Assembly: GCA_040954595.2 (NCBI GenBank)
Contig: CM082597.2
Coordinates: 8,990,001 to 9,054,000 of the forward strand
Length of the DNA: 64,000 bases
Source: Balanoglossus misakiensis
Taxonomy: Eukaryota > Hemichordata
Direction of reading: 5' to 3'
The notes under the pieces were generated by a model. The model saw nothing but the letters and a program-made list of their open reading frames with translations. It was not told the DNA's origin and did not search any database. The stretch's first letter is position 1. Each line of letters begins with the position of its first letter. Shown here piece after piece: positions 23,461-35,900 of the stretch. Position numbers and translations under genes: made by a program.

Positions 23461-24837
23461 GGGGGGGGTTACTCAAACATTTATAACACCCAGCAACTTT
23501 TGGTACTGGCAGGGTTTGTCCTCCAATGATTTCAACATCCTGCTAGGAATACAACCTCTCCTCAACTTTATAAATATAGGGCATGACATTGCAGGTTTTT
23601 TGAGAACACTGTTTAAAATAACCCTCATCAAGCCTGTTAACTTATTTAGACAGACTATTATCCAGAATGAAACGAAACATGGATGCAATAAAAAGATCTT
23701 GTGCAATAAAAACCAAGTTGATCATAACAATTATTTGCTAAGTACAACATGTACATCACTAATAGAAGTTATGGCTATAAGCATAAACCTGTTTGTTTTG
23801 CTATCTTCACTATTCATATTTTCTGACTATATTAATACATTTGCAAGCATACTGTTTCAGACATAGCGAATTTGATAAACATCTACAAATATATTTTTAC
23901 CTGTTGAAGTTATCAAAATCCAGACACTTGACAAAAGGACATTGTTCATCCCCTCTATAGATTGATAGTCTAACATAGCAGGCAATCTGTTTTTAACAAC
24001 TGCAGAAGCCTTCATAAAAAGTTGTTGGCCAGAATGAAAGCTTAGGGGGACGTAGGATTTCCTACTTTTTAGGTTATTTTTTCTATGGCCCCAAAAAGCT
24101 ATGACAAAAAATTGATGACCCCCTTGGAATTTATAATTCCCCCCCCCCCTATCATACCCTGTCCATATTCTTATAAATGTCAATAAATGCCATACAGTCC
24201 TGTATGTTTTGTTTTGAGCTAATATTATGAATTTTCTATTTTTATTGTTTTGTCTTTTACTGCATTATTGGTAAAGAAAAATCTTCCTTTCTGAAAGCCA
24301 TAGTTTTTGTTCAAATTGCAAATTGTTGTGAAATTGGTATATTTATAATTTTGAGCAATTTTGTAATTTTTGCTCAGAATGCAGATTCCTAGGGGGGTAA
24401 CCCAAGTAAGGTGTTGTAAAAGAATTGTTTAAAAAATAAAAATATATTTGTAGATGGTTATCAAATTCGCTGTGTCTGAAAGCGCTTGTCAGATTGCTTT
24501 GAACTTTGACAGGAATGTTCCTTGTAGTGATTTAAGTAAGATGGTGTACAATTATAGTGATTTTTGCATATTTGTGTTTTTGCCACTTTTGAACAAATGT
24601 AGTTTTGTTTAACCCCCATCTTACCCTATCCATATTCAAATAAATATGAAAAGAAATTTCTCACAGATATTATTTACTTTGATAATACTATCATTTGTGC
24701 AACAACTAATCAATCAAACAGTCAATAATCATAAATTGGGAGTTCAAAAATATCTATAAGGGAGATTTAAAACCCCGTTAGCAACAACTGTTTGCCATGT
24801 TTTCAGTATTAATGTTTTGTGTAGCTTCTGCAGTTTT
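23461..24837. other. Unrecognised insertion-like block and partial R4 sequence
   Basis: 23461-24170 interrupts R4-like sequence and is bounded by G- and C-runs. It holds overlapping open frames on both strands (116 codons plus, 108 and 77 minus) without recognisable motifs. 24180-24600 is R4-like ('cagtcctgtatgttttg', 'gaacaaatgtag'). 24600-24837 shows nothing. Confidence 0.4.
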
Positions 24838-25440
24838 TAGGTCCCATATGGTATGTACCATGGGCCTCATGGAATCAGTTGCGTCTGTATTTATGTATGG
24901 ATGTACTGTATTTTCGCGAGTTAAATTTTTCGCGATATCGAGAGAGGCCACTGTTTCGCGAGTATTAATTTTCGCGTTCTCTTATTTCATTCACTGCATC
25001 GTTATCTTCAAAAACAATTTACGCGACTTTTTATTTTCACGTTATTTTGGCTCTCGCGTATTTGGCGAAAATTAATTGCTCGCGAAAATAAAGTGTTTAA
25101 CAGTATGTCTGTCTGTTTGTATGGATGTATGTCTGTATGTCCGTCCACATCTAAAACTTGAAAACCGTTGTGCATATCACCTCGATATTTGGTGTGCAGA
25201 TGCAGGCTGGGCTGTAGATTGGAGTTTGTTAACATGAAAATGTCATTACCAAATATATGCAAATTAGCTGGAAAATGTGAAATTGGTCAAAACTCGCAAA
25301 ATTCAACAACTGCTGGTCAGATTGATTTGGAAATTGGTATGCAAGTACCTTATGCCTACCTCATACAGTCCTGTATGTTTTGAGCTAATTTTGATTTTCT
25401 ATTTTTGATGCATTTGTTTGTATTTTTCAACATTATTGGT
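24838..25440 (+). repeat. R4 copy split by the family (g) MITE
   Basis: Hairpin start GGTCCCATATGGTATGTACC, then the MITE, then 'gtccgtccacatctaaaacttgaaaaccg' and 'atatgcaaattagctgg', ending 'cagtcctgtatgttttgagctaat'. Confidence 0.7.
24906..25106. mobile_element. CGCG-rich palindromic MITE, family (g), inserted in an R4 copy
   Basis: About 200 bp with ends CTGTATTTTCGCGAG / CTCGCGAAAATAAAG..AACAG, flanked by TA on both sides and splitting an R4 copy between 'tggatg' and 'tgtctgtctg'. Many TTCGCG and CGCGAAAAT motifs. Related copies: 38640-38850, 41463-41672, 41903-42100, 42142-42350 and 47656-47850. The TA duplication suggests a Tc1/mariner-type source (inference). Confidence 0.75.
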
Positions 25441-26795
25441 AAAAAATCTTCATATGAATCTAAAATTACCGTCGAATCATCCAGTGTGAGTTAGCACTGT
25501 AATTAGCAAAAGTTATAAGTCCACAGTTACCCAGCAAATTTGATATAATGCTTCACATATGTATTGGTTTTGAACATCCTTCAGAAAGGGTATGAATATT
25601 TTAAAATTTTTACTGTTGCAACCCAGACTAGTTTATTTCTGAATAAACAGAGAAATGACAACCGGATAGATTATTCTTCTGTACTAAAGACATATGCAGA
25701 CACAAGAAATAGTCTGAACATTTTCAGTACATTACTAAAACAGTGTAGGTACATTGTACTATAAACTGAGGAAGATTAGTGACTATTGTTTGCCAAAAAT
25801 GGTCCCAAGTCATTTCTCAAGCATAGCAGAATAGTAGCTTTGAGTAGCAAAGTGTGATGATTTAAAATGTAAAAAGACAACACCAATCTCTAGCTCTGCT
25901 CTCAGCACTGCAAAAGTTATCTGACAGGTAGATAGATGTTCAGTCATCCTATGTCTGTCAACATTTTTCTTTTCTGAAATCACTGGCGCAAGTGCTTTTA
26001 AAATTGGTGTGCAGGTTTCTTGGGGTGGCGAAGTAATGTGTATTCAAATTGTGTTGAATTCTGCATATTTGTAGTTTGGAACAAGTTTTTTGCTGTTTTG
26101 GAAGAAAAAAGCTAAGCTCGTAGATTACTTTGACTATGCAGGTTTCTAGGTATGACACAAGTTGTTTCTTCAAAATATGGTGAAATTTGCATATTTGGGG
26201 GGAAATTTTCTCTGAAATTTAGTATTGATCTCCCTGAGGTATGTGACATAATCTGTAATTTTGTATTTTGGAGACAGTTGCCTTTTTGTACAAACAAAAA
26301 ATCTTGTCAGAATATGCATGTCTGATTGCCATGTCCACAGGGGTGATCTACTTTTATTTACATTATAACCGAATCTGTAAAGTTTTCATAATGATCTTTA
26401 AAATAGGTACGTCTAATTGTTTTGATCTTTGGTATGAATTGTCCCTTGGTGATCTTAGTCAATGCTTTTGAAATTCCGCTGAATATTGCATTATTATTTT
26501 GTCTGAGTCTGAAGAGTAGTCATCATCTCTGAAACCCCTTGACCTAAGTCAGGTGTCAAATAGTACAATTTGCAGATTTGTTGCATTGGAGATATTGTTG
26601 CAGTTTTTGAAATTCAAGATGGCTGCCAATGTCTGTGTTAACTCTATGGAAAAACATTTATGTAAATACTTTTCTGAAAACAAGGCGGTGAACATCACAT
26701 TTTTGTTTACAAACAGTAATAGAAATAGCTATCATTGTTTCTGAAAATCCTAACTTGTAGGATTCTTTTTCAATCTCTGGCATCAGCAGAGACAA
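25441..26795. other. Unannotated stretch with faint R4 similarity
   Basis: Fragments such as 'aaattggtgtgcaggtttcttgggg' recall R4. No gene-like exon with splice context was recognised. Confidence 0.35.
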
Positions 26796-26799
26796 TTAA

Positions 26800-27532
26800 G
26801 GTGGCATTGCATGAAAAGTTGTGATTTTTGCCAAATTTTACTTTTTTACATAAATCGGTAGGCCTAATACTCACCCACATCCTGACTAATACGTCTTGGC
26901 GGAAATGGTGCACAATCACCCCCAAATAGCACTTTTCTGAATGAGTTCACAGCTTAACAAATAGGTGTCAACAATGCAAATGGCCGTTTTTCTCGGTTTG
27001 CATTTTCGCTGCTTTTGACAACTTCGGACTAAAATAGCTTCGCCCTGCATTGGCCGAATTTGCTCAAATTTTGACAGGGAATTGTGTATGACCCATCCAA
27101 CAAAACGCTAGTTTTGTATGTCGATAAAGTGTCTCTGGCGGGAATAAACTCTGATTCAATACAACTCACCGTGAATTTGATCAAATTTTCAGAAAATCTA
27201 ACTTTCAAACGCTGTTACTCCTCAATGGAAGCAGATAACGCAAAACAAAATTAGCGTTTTTTTGCACGTGTACTTTAGTTTCGAATGACATATTAAGATG
27301 CATGATGCATGGTCAACTTTTTTACCTATTTTAAATTTCATGACATAATATCAAAAAATGGGTTTTTTCGCCCAAAATCGCCACCATTTCCGGGGATCAA
27401 TAATATTTGCAACTCAAACAAAAGTTCAAAATCTCAGCTTCCAGAATATATATGGTTTATGGGGGTTTAAACTTTGTCTTTGATGAGAAATAGGCCTCTG
27501 AAAAAGTCTCGACGGTTTCATGCAGTGCCACC
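26800..27532. mobile_element. TTAA-flanked TIR element, family (c), 733 bp
   Basis: Terminal GGTGGCATTGCATGAAA pairs with TTTCATGCAGTGCCACC, flanked by TTAA at 26796-26799 and 27533-27536. The interior is non-coding with several TGTTTTCGCC-like runs. Non-autonomous. Confidence 0.85.
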
Positions 27533-27799
27533 TTAAACAACTCTATAAAAAGTCTTATTGCTTAGTACTGGCACGAGGTGGTAAAAAGATGTGCAGCTTT
27601 TGACTTATTACAGGCTTACACTTTGTTAGTAATATGAGTCCCTATTGGTATTGTGCTGGGTTTTTAGGAGCTTGGGCCCCATTCCCTGGATATTTTTTAC
27701 ACCTTGCTCTGAAAACCTGCCACACCTATGCTTCTTGAATTTGTCACAGTTGTCCTTGCCAATGAGTGTGCACCTTGAAATTCAAATCAGTCATTTGAC

Positions 27800-29345
27800 C
27801 TGGCAGCCATATTCAGTTGAAATTGTTAAATAAATGCAAATTAGCTGGGAAAATTTGAAATTGGTCAAAACCACTGGTCAGATTGATTTGACAATTGGTA
27901 TGCAAGTACCTTATGTCAACCACATACAGTCCTGTATTTTGAATAGTTTGAATGTTCTATTTTTATGCATTTTTTGCCTTTTTCCTCATTTTTGGTAAAA
28001 CATCTACTTTTCTAAAATTGATGAGACGACTTCTTTGAAATTTAGTATGAAGCTTCATATAGGTGATATGAGTTAGCATACTTTGTTAAAATGTTGCAAA
28101 ATTTGCATATTCATAATTTTGGAGCAATTTCGGCCGTTTTTGAATTTTTTTTTTAAACCGGTTGTTACATTGCTTTGAAATTTGTTAGTCATATTAGGGG
28201 TAGCCCAAGTAAGATTTGCATGTATGTTTTTCAAATCAACTTGATGAATTGAATAGTATATTTTTGGGATGATTTTTGCCATTTTTGGTCAAAACTCTTC
28301 TCAGAACCCCCCACAGTACGTGAAATATCCCATGAATCACTCTGGTTTGTACAACCAGAGATTACTCGGTCAAACCAGGCAAAGTTCACATGTGTAGAGA
28401 AAATTGTAGACCACTAATACAAATTTTGAGAGCATGCTTTAAAGGCGAATCTTATTGTCAATTACCATTTCAAATGATAAACAAAATCATGCATTATTGA
28501 AAGAGGAGATACAAATTTTATAAAATAAGCAATTGCATAGCCAGCCGATACAAAAAAGTTTGAAGTAAAACAGGGACACTTGAAACACTTGTTTAATCAA
28601 ACAAAACGATATTGATTTTTTTCTATAGACAGAACAATGGAAATTTACATGTTAACTTTCAACAGAGACTGGCCACCTCAGTTAGTCATTGCTTCTTTCC
28701 TCCTAAGTGTGACATTTGACGTACATGAATGAATACTTTGATTTCTATGGCTTTTAAATCTTGATTTTGAAATTTTCACTCTAATTCCTCAACATACTTT
28801 TTCTAGATAAATCTTAATACAGTTATATGTACTTCATATCATTGTTAGTATCTAAAACAGAAAGTAATTAAATGGACAATCTCGATGATACAAATCATGG
28901 AGAGTTGTGGGTAAAATATCGTACTGTGCCCCCTTTACCCCCACTGCTTTGAAATTTGATTTGAAGGTTTCAGGGTTTGTTCTCATGATAATTTACAGAT
29001 TGATTTGACAATTGGTATGCAAGTACCTTATGTCAACCACATACAATCCTGTATTTTTTTAACTAATAGTTTGAATGTTCTATTTTATGCATTTTTTGCC
29101 TTTTTCCTCATTTGTGGTAAAAAATTTTAGTATGAAGCTTCATGTAGGTGATATGAGTTACAATACTTTTGTTGAAATGTTGCAAAATTTGCATATTGAT
29201 AATTTTGGAGCAATTTCAGCCTTGTTTAATTAATTTTTTTTCTCTAAAACCGCTTGTTCCATTGCTTTAAAATTTGTTAGTCATGTTAGGGGTAGCTCAA
29301 GTAAGATTTGCATGTATGTTTTTCAAATCAACTTGATGAATTGAA
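27800..29345 (+). repeat. R4 copies around a unique insert
   Basis: 27830-28310 and 28990-29345 are closely similar to each other ('gacaattggtatgcaagtaccttatgtcaaccacatac', 'tttgcatgtatgtttttcaaatcaacttgatgaattgaatagtatatttttggg'). 28311-28985 between them is unrecognised. Confidence 0.65.
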
Positions 29346-29359
29346 TAGTATATTTTTGG

Positions 29360-29700
29360 GGGATCAAATCAAATCAAATCAAAACAAACATTTATAAAGC
29401 GCCAGAATCAATAACAATGTTATTTTCAAAGGCGCTGAAAGTATAACATCAGTGTTCGTAGGCTTTGACAAATAGAAGTGTCTTGAGTTTTTGTTTGAAA
29501 ATGTTGAGACTAGAAGCCTGTTGAATGTCAGATGGCAGAGAATTCCAAAGTTGTGGCGCGACAAGGGAAAAGGCACATCCACCATATGTTTTGAGTCTGT
29601 ACTTTGGTACACACAACTGGTTCCTTGAGCTGGAGCGCAGAGCCCGACTAGGCTTATATGATTTTTGATTTGATTTGGTTTCAGGGTGATTTCTCATGAT
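29360..29700 (-). mobile_element. 3' end of a non-LTR retrotransposon (LINE), truncated
   Basis: The minus-strand frame 29697-29449 encodes the typical extreme C-terminus of LINE ORF2 proteins (motif GGCAFSLVAPQLWNSLPSDI followed by a lysine-rich tail ending FVKAYEH). Just past the stop, the plus strand shows (GATTT)n-type tandem repeats (ATCAAATCAAATCAAATC at 29363-29380), the usual short-repeat 3' tail of L2/CR1-like LINEs. Everything upstream of this C-terminus is missing, so this is a dead 5'-truncated insertion. Confidence 0.8.
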
Positions 29701-30406
29701 GATTTACAAAACCTATGACTGATTACTTTGAAATTTGAGTAGGAAGTTAATTGGATGTGTTTGTTTAGATAATGGAATCAAATAAAGTTATTCATTCTTC
29801 ACCTTCATTCTTCACCTCATTTCATTTATTGGCTGGTTTGTCTATTGTATCAGGGAAGAGTACTTGCCATCCCACCCCACCGATGCAAACTTTGAGTGGC
29901 AAAAGTAAAATTTGTCGTAACATTGAGTTAATTTGCTTTTGGGCTCACTAAAATGCAACTTTGAGCTCTGTATTTGTACAAAATTTTCATTAATTGGCTG
30001 GTTTGTCTATTGTACCAGGCCAGCATACATAAGATCAAGATGTTTTCGGGGCTGGGGGGGGGGGGGCATCATATTTTATTGCCTCTCTATGTGTGTGTCT
30101 GTCTGTCTGTACTCCTGTGTAGACTTTTTCTAGTGTAATCACTAAATGAGACCACAGTGTCCTTGACGCTATTTTTTGCGATTTTCAATGACCCTGGGGT
30201 AACCTTTGACCAGCTTTCATATATCTTGGTATTCACAGCAGAATACAGCCTTGGCATACCCTGGTAACCATGGGAACCGTTTGGGCCCAACCAATGGTGC
30301 TGGCAGCGTTAATTTTTAAATGATTTCTTCTTGTCGTTTTCTTTATCAATATGATGACTTGACCTAATCAGATTATTAAAATAATTTCATTCTTTTTTTA
30401 CATTAG
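29701..30406. other. Unannotated stretch ending in a putative acceptor
   Basis: Contains a G13 run (30052-30066) and TG-rich sequence. It ends in a pyrimidine-rich tract, CATTCTTTTTTTACATTAG, before 30407. Confidence 0.4.
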
Positions 30407-30479
30407 GTTCTTTGGTAACACTGCTGCTGGAGGGAGTGTAATATTTGTAACGACGTCGCCACCTAATACTGTACTGGAG
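30407..30479 (+). CDS. Exon-like block Y1 (unrecognised product)
   Basis: 73 bp, phase 2 in and phase 0 out (the same size and phases as X2), between TTTTTTTACATTAG and GTATGA. Reads FFGNTAAGGSVIFVTTSPPN, then TVLE. It aligns with a second block at 31145 (both start GTTC(T/A)TTGGTA and share GGAGGGAGT(G/C)TAAT). The 50-bp minisatellite that follows repeats its last ~35 bp. No family recognised. Confidence 0.3.
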
Positions 30480-31060
30480 GTATGAACTTAAACTTGTAAC
30501 GACGCCGCCACCTAATACTGTACTGGAGAGATGAAGTTAATACTTGTAACGACGCCGCCACCTAATACTGTACTGGAGAGATGAAGTTAATACTTGTAAC
30601 GACGCCGCCACCTAATACTGTACTGGAGAGATGAAGTTAATACTTGTAACGACGCCGCCACCTAATACTGTACTGGAGAGATGAAGTTAATACTTGTAAC
30701 GACGCCGCCACCTAATACTGTACTGGAGAGATGAAGTTAATACTTGTAACGACGCCGCCACCTAATACTGTACTGGAGAGATGAAGTTAATACTTGTAAC
30801 GACGCCGCCACCTAATACTGTACTGGAGAGATGAAGTTAATACTTGTAACGACGCCGCCACCTAATACTGTACTGGAGAGATGAAGTTAATACTTGTAAC
30901 GACGCCGCCACCTAATACTGTACTGGAGGGATGAACTTAAACTTGTAACGACGCCGCCACCTAATACTGTACTGGAGAGATGAAGTTAATACTTGTAACG
31001 ACGCCGCCACCTAATACTGTACTGGAGAGATGAACTTAATACTTGTAACGACGCCAGATG
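30439..31060 (+). repeat. 50-bp minisatellite, ~12 units, grown from an exon/intron boundary
   Basis: The unit contains TTGTAACGACGCCGCCACCT, then AATACTGTACTGGAG and AGATGAAGTTAATAC. Most internal units are identical; the first (ACGTCG, GAGGTATGAACTTAAA) and the third from last carry variants. The first unit overlaps the 3' half of block Y1 and its donor. The array decays after 31050 into 'gccagatgatgctcctgtgaccagag'. Confidence 0.9.
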
Positions 31061-31144
31061 ATGCTCCTGTGACCAGAGGGATGAACGACGCCATGATTTG
31101 TTGATCTGATCTAATTAATAATATTCATTCTTTTTTTTCAATAG

Positions 31145-31252
31145 GTTCATTGGTATTATCATCGCCGGAGGGAGTCTAATCAATATCTACAACAACGCCG
31201 CACCAGATAACAATATCAAAACCAGAGGGATGCTGTCAATAGGTTAGGCTAA
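31145..31252 (+). CDS. Exon-like block Y2 (unrecognised product)
   Basis: Follows a strong polypyrimidine/acceptor (CATTCTTTTTTTTCAATAG). Entered in phase 2 it reads FIGIIIAGGSLINIYNNAAP, a short hydrophobic stretch, and stays open to 'ATGCTGTCAATAG' before GTTAGG. Similar to Y1 at the start, including the intron 5' of it (GATCTGATCTAATTAATAAT versus GACCTAATCAGATTATTAAA). Coding status unproven. Confidence 0.25.
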
Positions 31253-31425
31253 TAAAAATGGTTTAATCTGAGGGAATGGTAAAGGGTTGGTGTATGAATA
31301 TGTTAGGGTAATAAAAAATGGTATAATCTAACGGAATGGTGAAGGGTTGGTGTATAAACAGGTTAGGCTAATAAAAATGGTATAATCTAATGAAATGGTG
31401 AAGGGTTGGTGTATGATGACTAATA
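31240..31425 (+). repeat. ~62-bp tandem repeat, three units
   Basis: Unit 'ggttaggctaataaaaatggt.taatct..gg.aatggt.aagggttggtgtat.a' repeated at about 31242, 31302 and 31362. Confidence 0.75.
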
Positions 31426-32650
31426 AGACATTGTGCACAAGGGTACTATAATAAAACTGTCTGCAAGGGTATAATATTATGGTTTCAAGGGTATGATAAG
31501 TAATTAAAATACTATAAAAACATGAGTAATGCCACGTGGTAAATAAAAACTGTACATGTACAGAGGGTAAATACCGGTATAATATATAAAGGTGTTAACA
31601 TCAATGGTGTAATAATAAAAAAAATGGGTAACACATGGTTTTGGTGGTATAATAATAATAAAATGGTATTAACTTGATGGTATAAACATTATGGGATGTG
31701 TATAAACGGTGTTAATATTACAAAGGTATAATGATTAGTTGGGGTGTAATAATAAGAAATTTAAAATCATTGGATAATTTATTAGTGTCAGGTTGGGTAA
31801 AATAATTGTTGCTATGCATTCGTGTAATAATTGTCTGCGGATTTTTTGCAGCGTTACCCGCGTTCGCGTTCTTCATTGCAGGTCGCTCGTCATGTAATGG
31901 AATTTCGCCGTGTGCCCGTTTGATTCGCCGATGGATTTTTTACAACGTTACCCGCGTTCGCGTTCTTCATCGCAGTTGGATCGTCGTGTAATGGAATTTC
32001 GCCGTGTGCCCGTTTGATTCGCCGATGGATTTTTTGCTTTCGTCATCGTAATTCCCGCATCAACACGAATCCTCAATCTCGCGTAACAACAATACATCAA
32101 AATGTACACAGAAAAATAGGAGTCGGCAAGACAATTCTGGTTAGTTTGAGCCCCAACCTTTTAAAATTCACAACGGGGGAGGGGGCAGTTTTTCCTCATT
32201 TTATATTTGGCTCGAGGTTTTTAACTGTCCCCAGGCGCGTAAAGTTAGTTAGTTTATCACACAGTATGTAATTATCTTGCTTGATTTAAAAAAACACTAA
32301 AATTGTATGGGGGAGCTTCTTGCGATTTGCACTTAAGAAACTGATGGTTTGTACCCATAGATAATATTTAGTATTAAGCACATAATTGCCTGGAAATAAA
32401 AATTAACTCAAGGGTAGAATGCAACAGTTAATTTTGTGCAATATCAACAGGAGCTATTTTGGCACATTATTTCAGTTTGATAAACACTGTTTTTGCTTAT
32501 TGTTTCATTTCAACCACTTTTGTCACCTTGTTTTAAATTGAATGCAAGCATTGTTTCTGTTTGACCACTACTTGGGGTAATTGTTCCAAATTGGTATGCA
32601 AGATATTTTACATCAGCAGTTAGCCATCTAGCCACACTTTAGCTGCACAG
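31426..32650. other. AT-rich stretch with a ~93-bp direct duplication
   Basis: 31426-31800 is AT-rich, with degenerate GGTATAATAATAAA-type repeats. 31839-32032 holds two ~93-bp units sharing GCGTTACCCGCGTTCGCGTT and 'gtaatggaatttcgccgtgtgcccgtttgattcgccgatgg'. 32040-32650 shows nothing recognisable. Confidence 0.55.
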
Positions 32651-32785
32651 CATATGAAAAATAATGAAATTCATGCAAAAAGCAAAAAAGTATTATGGGT
32701 ATAATGCCATTGCAGCATTGGCGGTTCGACTCCGTCGATACTTACTTTGAAGCATAAGTCTTCATTATTTTTCATATGTAATAAA
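32651..32785. repeat. Foldback with a tRNA B-box-like core
   Basis: CATATGAAAAATAATGAA (32651) pairs with TTCATTATTTTTCATATG (32761-32778). The loop contains GGTTCGACTCC at about 32724-32734, a perfect match to the RNA polymerase III B-box/T-loop consensus. I could not build a full cloverleaf, so this may be a SINE relic or coincidence. Confidence 0.5.
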
Positions 32786-32934
32786 TAAAACTCTTCCAAA
32801 TTCATATCTTTGTTTTAAGTTTGTGCTTTTGCTTCAGTTAGGGGGCCCACATTTACCAAACCTGTCTTGCCATCTTTTCACATTTCTTCAAATATGCAGC
32901 GCCAGCGGTAGGCAGTATTTGATCAAATTGACCC

Positions 32935-35900
32935 ACAAATCACTCAAAATTTATAGGCAGGATACTGTCCACTCTGGCCTGGTTACTGTCTGGCCTGCTT
33001 AATGTTGACGCAAAGGTTGACCCCACCAAACACTCAAAATTAATAGGCAGCATACTGGCCACTCTGGCCTAGTTAATGTTGACGCAAAGGTTGACCCCCA
33101 CCAAACACTCAAAATTAATGGGCACGATACTGGCCACTCTGGCCTAGTTAATGTTGACGCAAAGGTTGACCCCACCAAACACTCAAAATCAATGGGCAGC
33201 ATACTGTCCACTATGGCCTGGTTACTGTGTGCTCTGGTTAATGTTGACGCAAAGGTTGACCCCACCAAACACTCAAAATTAATGGGCAGCACACTGTCCA
33301 CTACGGCCTGGTTACTGTGTGCTCTGGTTAATGTTGATGCAAAGGTTGACCCCACCAAACACTCAAAATGAATGGGCAGAACACTGTCCACTATGGCCTG
33401 GTTACTGTGTGCTCTGGTTAATGTTGATGCAAAGGTTGACCCCACCAAACACTCAAAATTAATGGGCAGGATACTGGCCACTCTGGCCTAGTTAATGTTG
33501 ACGCAAAGGTTGACCCCCACCAAACACTCAAAATTAATGGGCACGATACTGGCCACTCTGGCCTAGTTAATGTTGACGCAAAGGTTGACCCCACCAAACA
33601 CTCAAAATTAATGGGCAGCACACTGTCCACTACGGCCTGGTTACTGTGTGCTCTGGTTAATGTTGATGCAAAGGTTGACCCCACCAAACACTCAAAATTA
33701 ATGGGCAGAACACTGTCCACTATGGCCTGGTTACTGTGTGCTCTGGTTAATGTTGATGCAAAGGTTGACCCCACCAAACACTCAAAATTAATGGGCAGGA
33801 TACTGGCCACTCTGGCCTAGTTAATGTTGACGCAAAGGTTGACCCCCACCAAACACTCAAAATTAATGGGCACGATACTGGCCACTCTGGCCTAGTTAAT
33901 GTTGACGCAAAGGTTGACCCCACCAAACACTCAAAATTAATGGGCAGCACACTGTCCACTACGGCCTGGTTACTGTGTGCTCTGGTTAATGTTGACGCAA
34001 AGGTTGACCCCACCAAACACTCAAAATTAATGGGCAGAACACTGTCCACTATGGCCTGGTTACTGTGTGCTCTGGTTAATGTTGACGCAAAGGTTGACCC
34101 CACCAAACACTCAAAATTAATGGGCAGAACACTGTCCACTACAGCCTGGTTATTGTGTGCTCTGGTTAATGTTGACGCAAAGGTTGACGCCACCAAACAC
34201 TCAAAATCAATGGGCAGCATACTGTCCACTATGGCCTGGTTACTGTGTGCTCTGGTTAATGTTGACGCAAAGGTTGACCCCACCAAACACTCAAAATTAA
34301 TGGGCAGAACACTGTCCACTACGGCCTGGTTACTGTGTGCTCTGGTTAATGTTGACGCAAAGGTTGACCCCACCAAACACTCAAAATTAATGGGCAGAAC
34401 ACTGTCCACTATGGCCTGGTTACTGTGTGCTCTGGTTAATGTTGACGCAAAGGTTGACCCCACCAAACACTCAAAATTAATGGGCAGAACACTGTCCACT
34501 ACGGCCTGGTTACTGTGTGCTCTGGTTAATGTTGACGGAAAGGTTGACCCCACCAAACACTCAAAATTAATGGGCAGAACACTGTCCACTATGGCCTGGT
34601 TACTGTGTGCTCTGGTTAATGTTGACGCAAAGGTTGACCCCACCAAACACTCAAAATTAATGGGCCGAACACTGTCCACTACGGCCAGGTTACTGTGTGC
34701 TCTGGTTAATGTTGACGCAAAGGTTGACCCCACCAAACACTCAAAATTAATGGGCAGAACACTGTCCACTACGGCCTGGTTACTGTGTGCTCTGGTTAAT
34801 GTTGACGCAAAGGTTGACCCCACCAAACACTCAAAATTAATGGGCAGAACACTGTCCACTATGGCCTGGTTACTGTGTGCTCTGGTTAATGTTGACGCAA
34901 AGGTTGACCCCACCAAACACTCAAAATTAATGGGCAGCACACTGTCCACTACGGCCTGGTTACTGTGTGCTCTGGTTAATGTTGACGCAAAGGTTGACCC
35001 CACCAAACACTCAAAATTAATGGGCAGAACACTGTCCACTACGGCCTGGTTACTGTGTGCTCTGGTTAATGTTGACGCAAAGGTTGACCCCCACCAAACA
35101 CTCAAAATTAATGGGCACGATACTGGCCACTCTGGCCTAGTTAATGTTGACGCAAAGGTTGACCCCACCAAACACTCAAAATTAATGGGCACGATACTGG
35201 CCACTCTGGCCTAGTTAATGTTGACGCAAAGGTTGACCCCACCAAACACTCAAAATTAATGGGCACGATACTGGCCACTCTGGCCTAGTTAATGTTGACG
35301 CAAAGGTTGACCCCACCAAACACTCAAAATTAATGGGCACGATACTGGCCACTCTGGCCTAGTTAATGTTGACGCAAAGGTTGACCCCACCAAACACTCA
35401 AAATTAATGGGCAGAACACTGTCCACTACGGCCTGGTTACTGTGTGCTCTGGTTAATGTTGACGCAAAGGTTGACCCCACCAAACACTCAAAATTAATGG
35501 GCAGAACACTGTCCACTACGGCCTGGTTACTGTGTGCTCTGGTTAATGTTGACGCAAAGGTTGACCCCACCAAACACTCAAAATTTATGGGCAGAACACT
35601 GTCCACTACGGCCTGGTTACTGTGTGCTCTGATTAATGTTGACGCAAAGGTTGACCCCACCAAACACTCAAAATTAATGGGCAGAACACTGTCCACTATG
35701 GCCTGGTTACTCTGTGCTCTGGTTAATGTTGACGCAAAGGTTGACCCCACCAAACACTCAAAATTAATGGGCAGCACACTGTCCACTATGGCCTGGTTAC
35801 TGTGTGCTCTGGTTAATGTTGACGCAAAGGTTGACCCCACCAAACACTCAAAATTAATGGGCAGAACACTGTCCACTACGGCCTGGTTACTGTGTGCTCT

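Noticed and set aside
23473-23706. 77-codon minus-strand frame with a faint reverse-transcriptase look (RRGC...)
   Set aside because: No catalytic box or conserved RT motif could be identified in any frame around it.
30439-31060. CRISPR-like regular array
   Set aside because: The 50-bp units are contiguous and identical throughout with no unique spacers, and the context is a metazoan genome: a minisatellite.
32690-32745. tRNA gene suggested by the B-box GGTTCGACTCC
   Set aside because: No acceptor stem, D-arm or anticodon arm could be paired; reported only as a repeat core.
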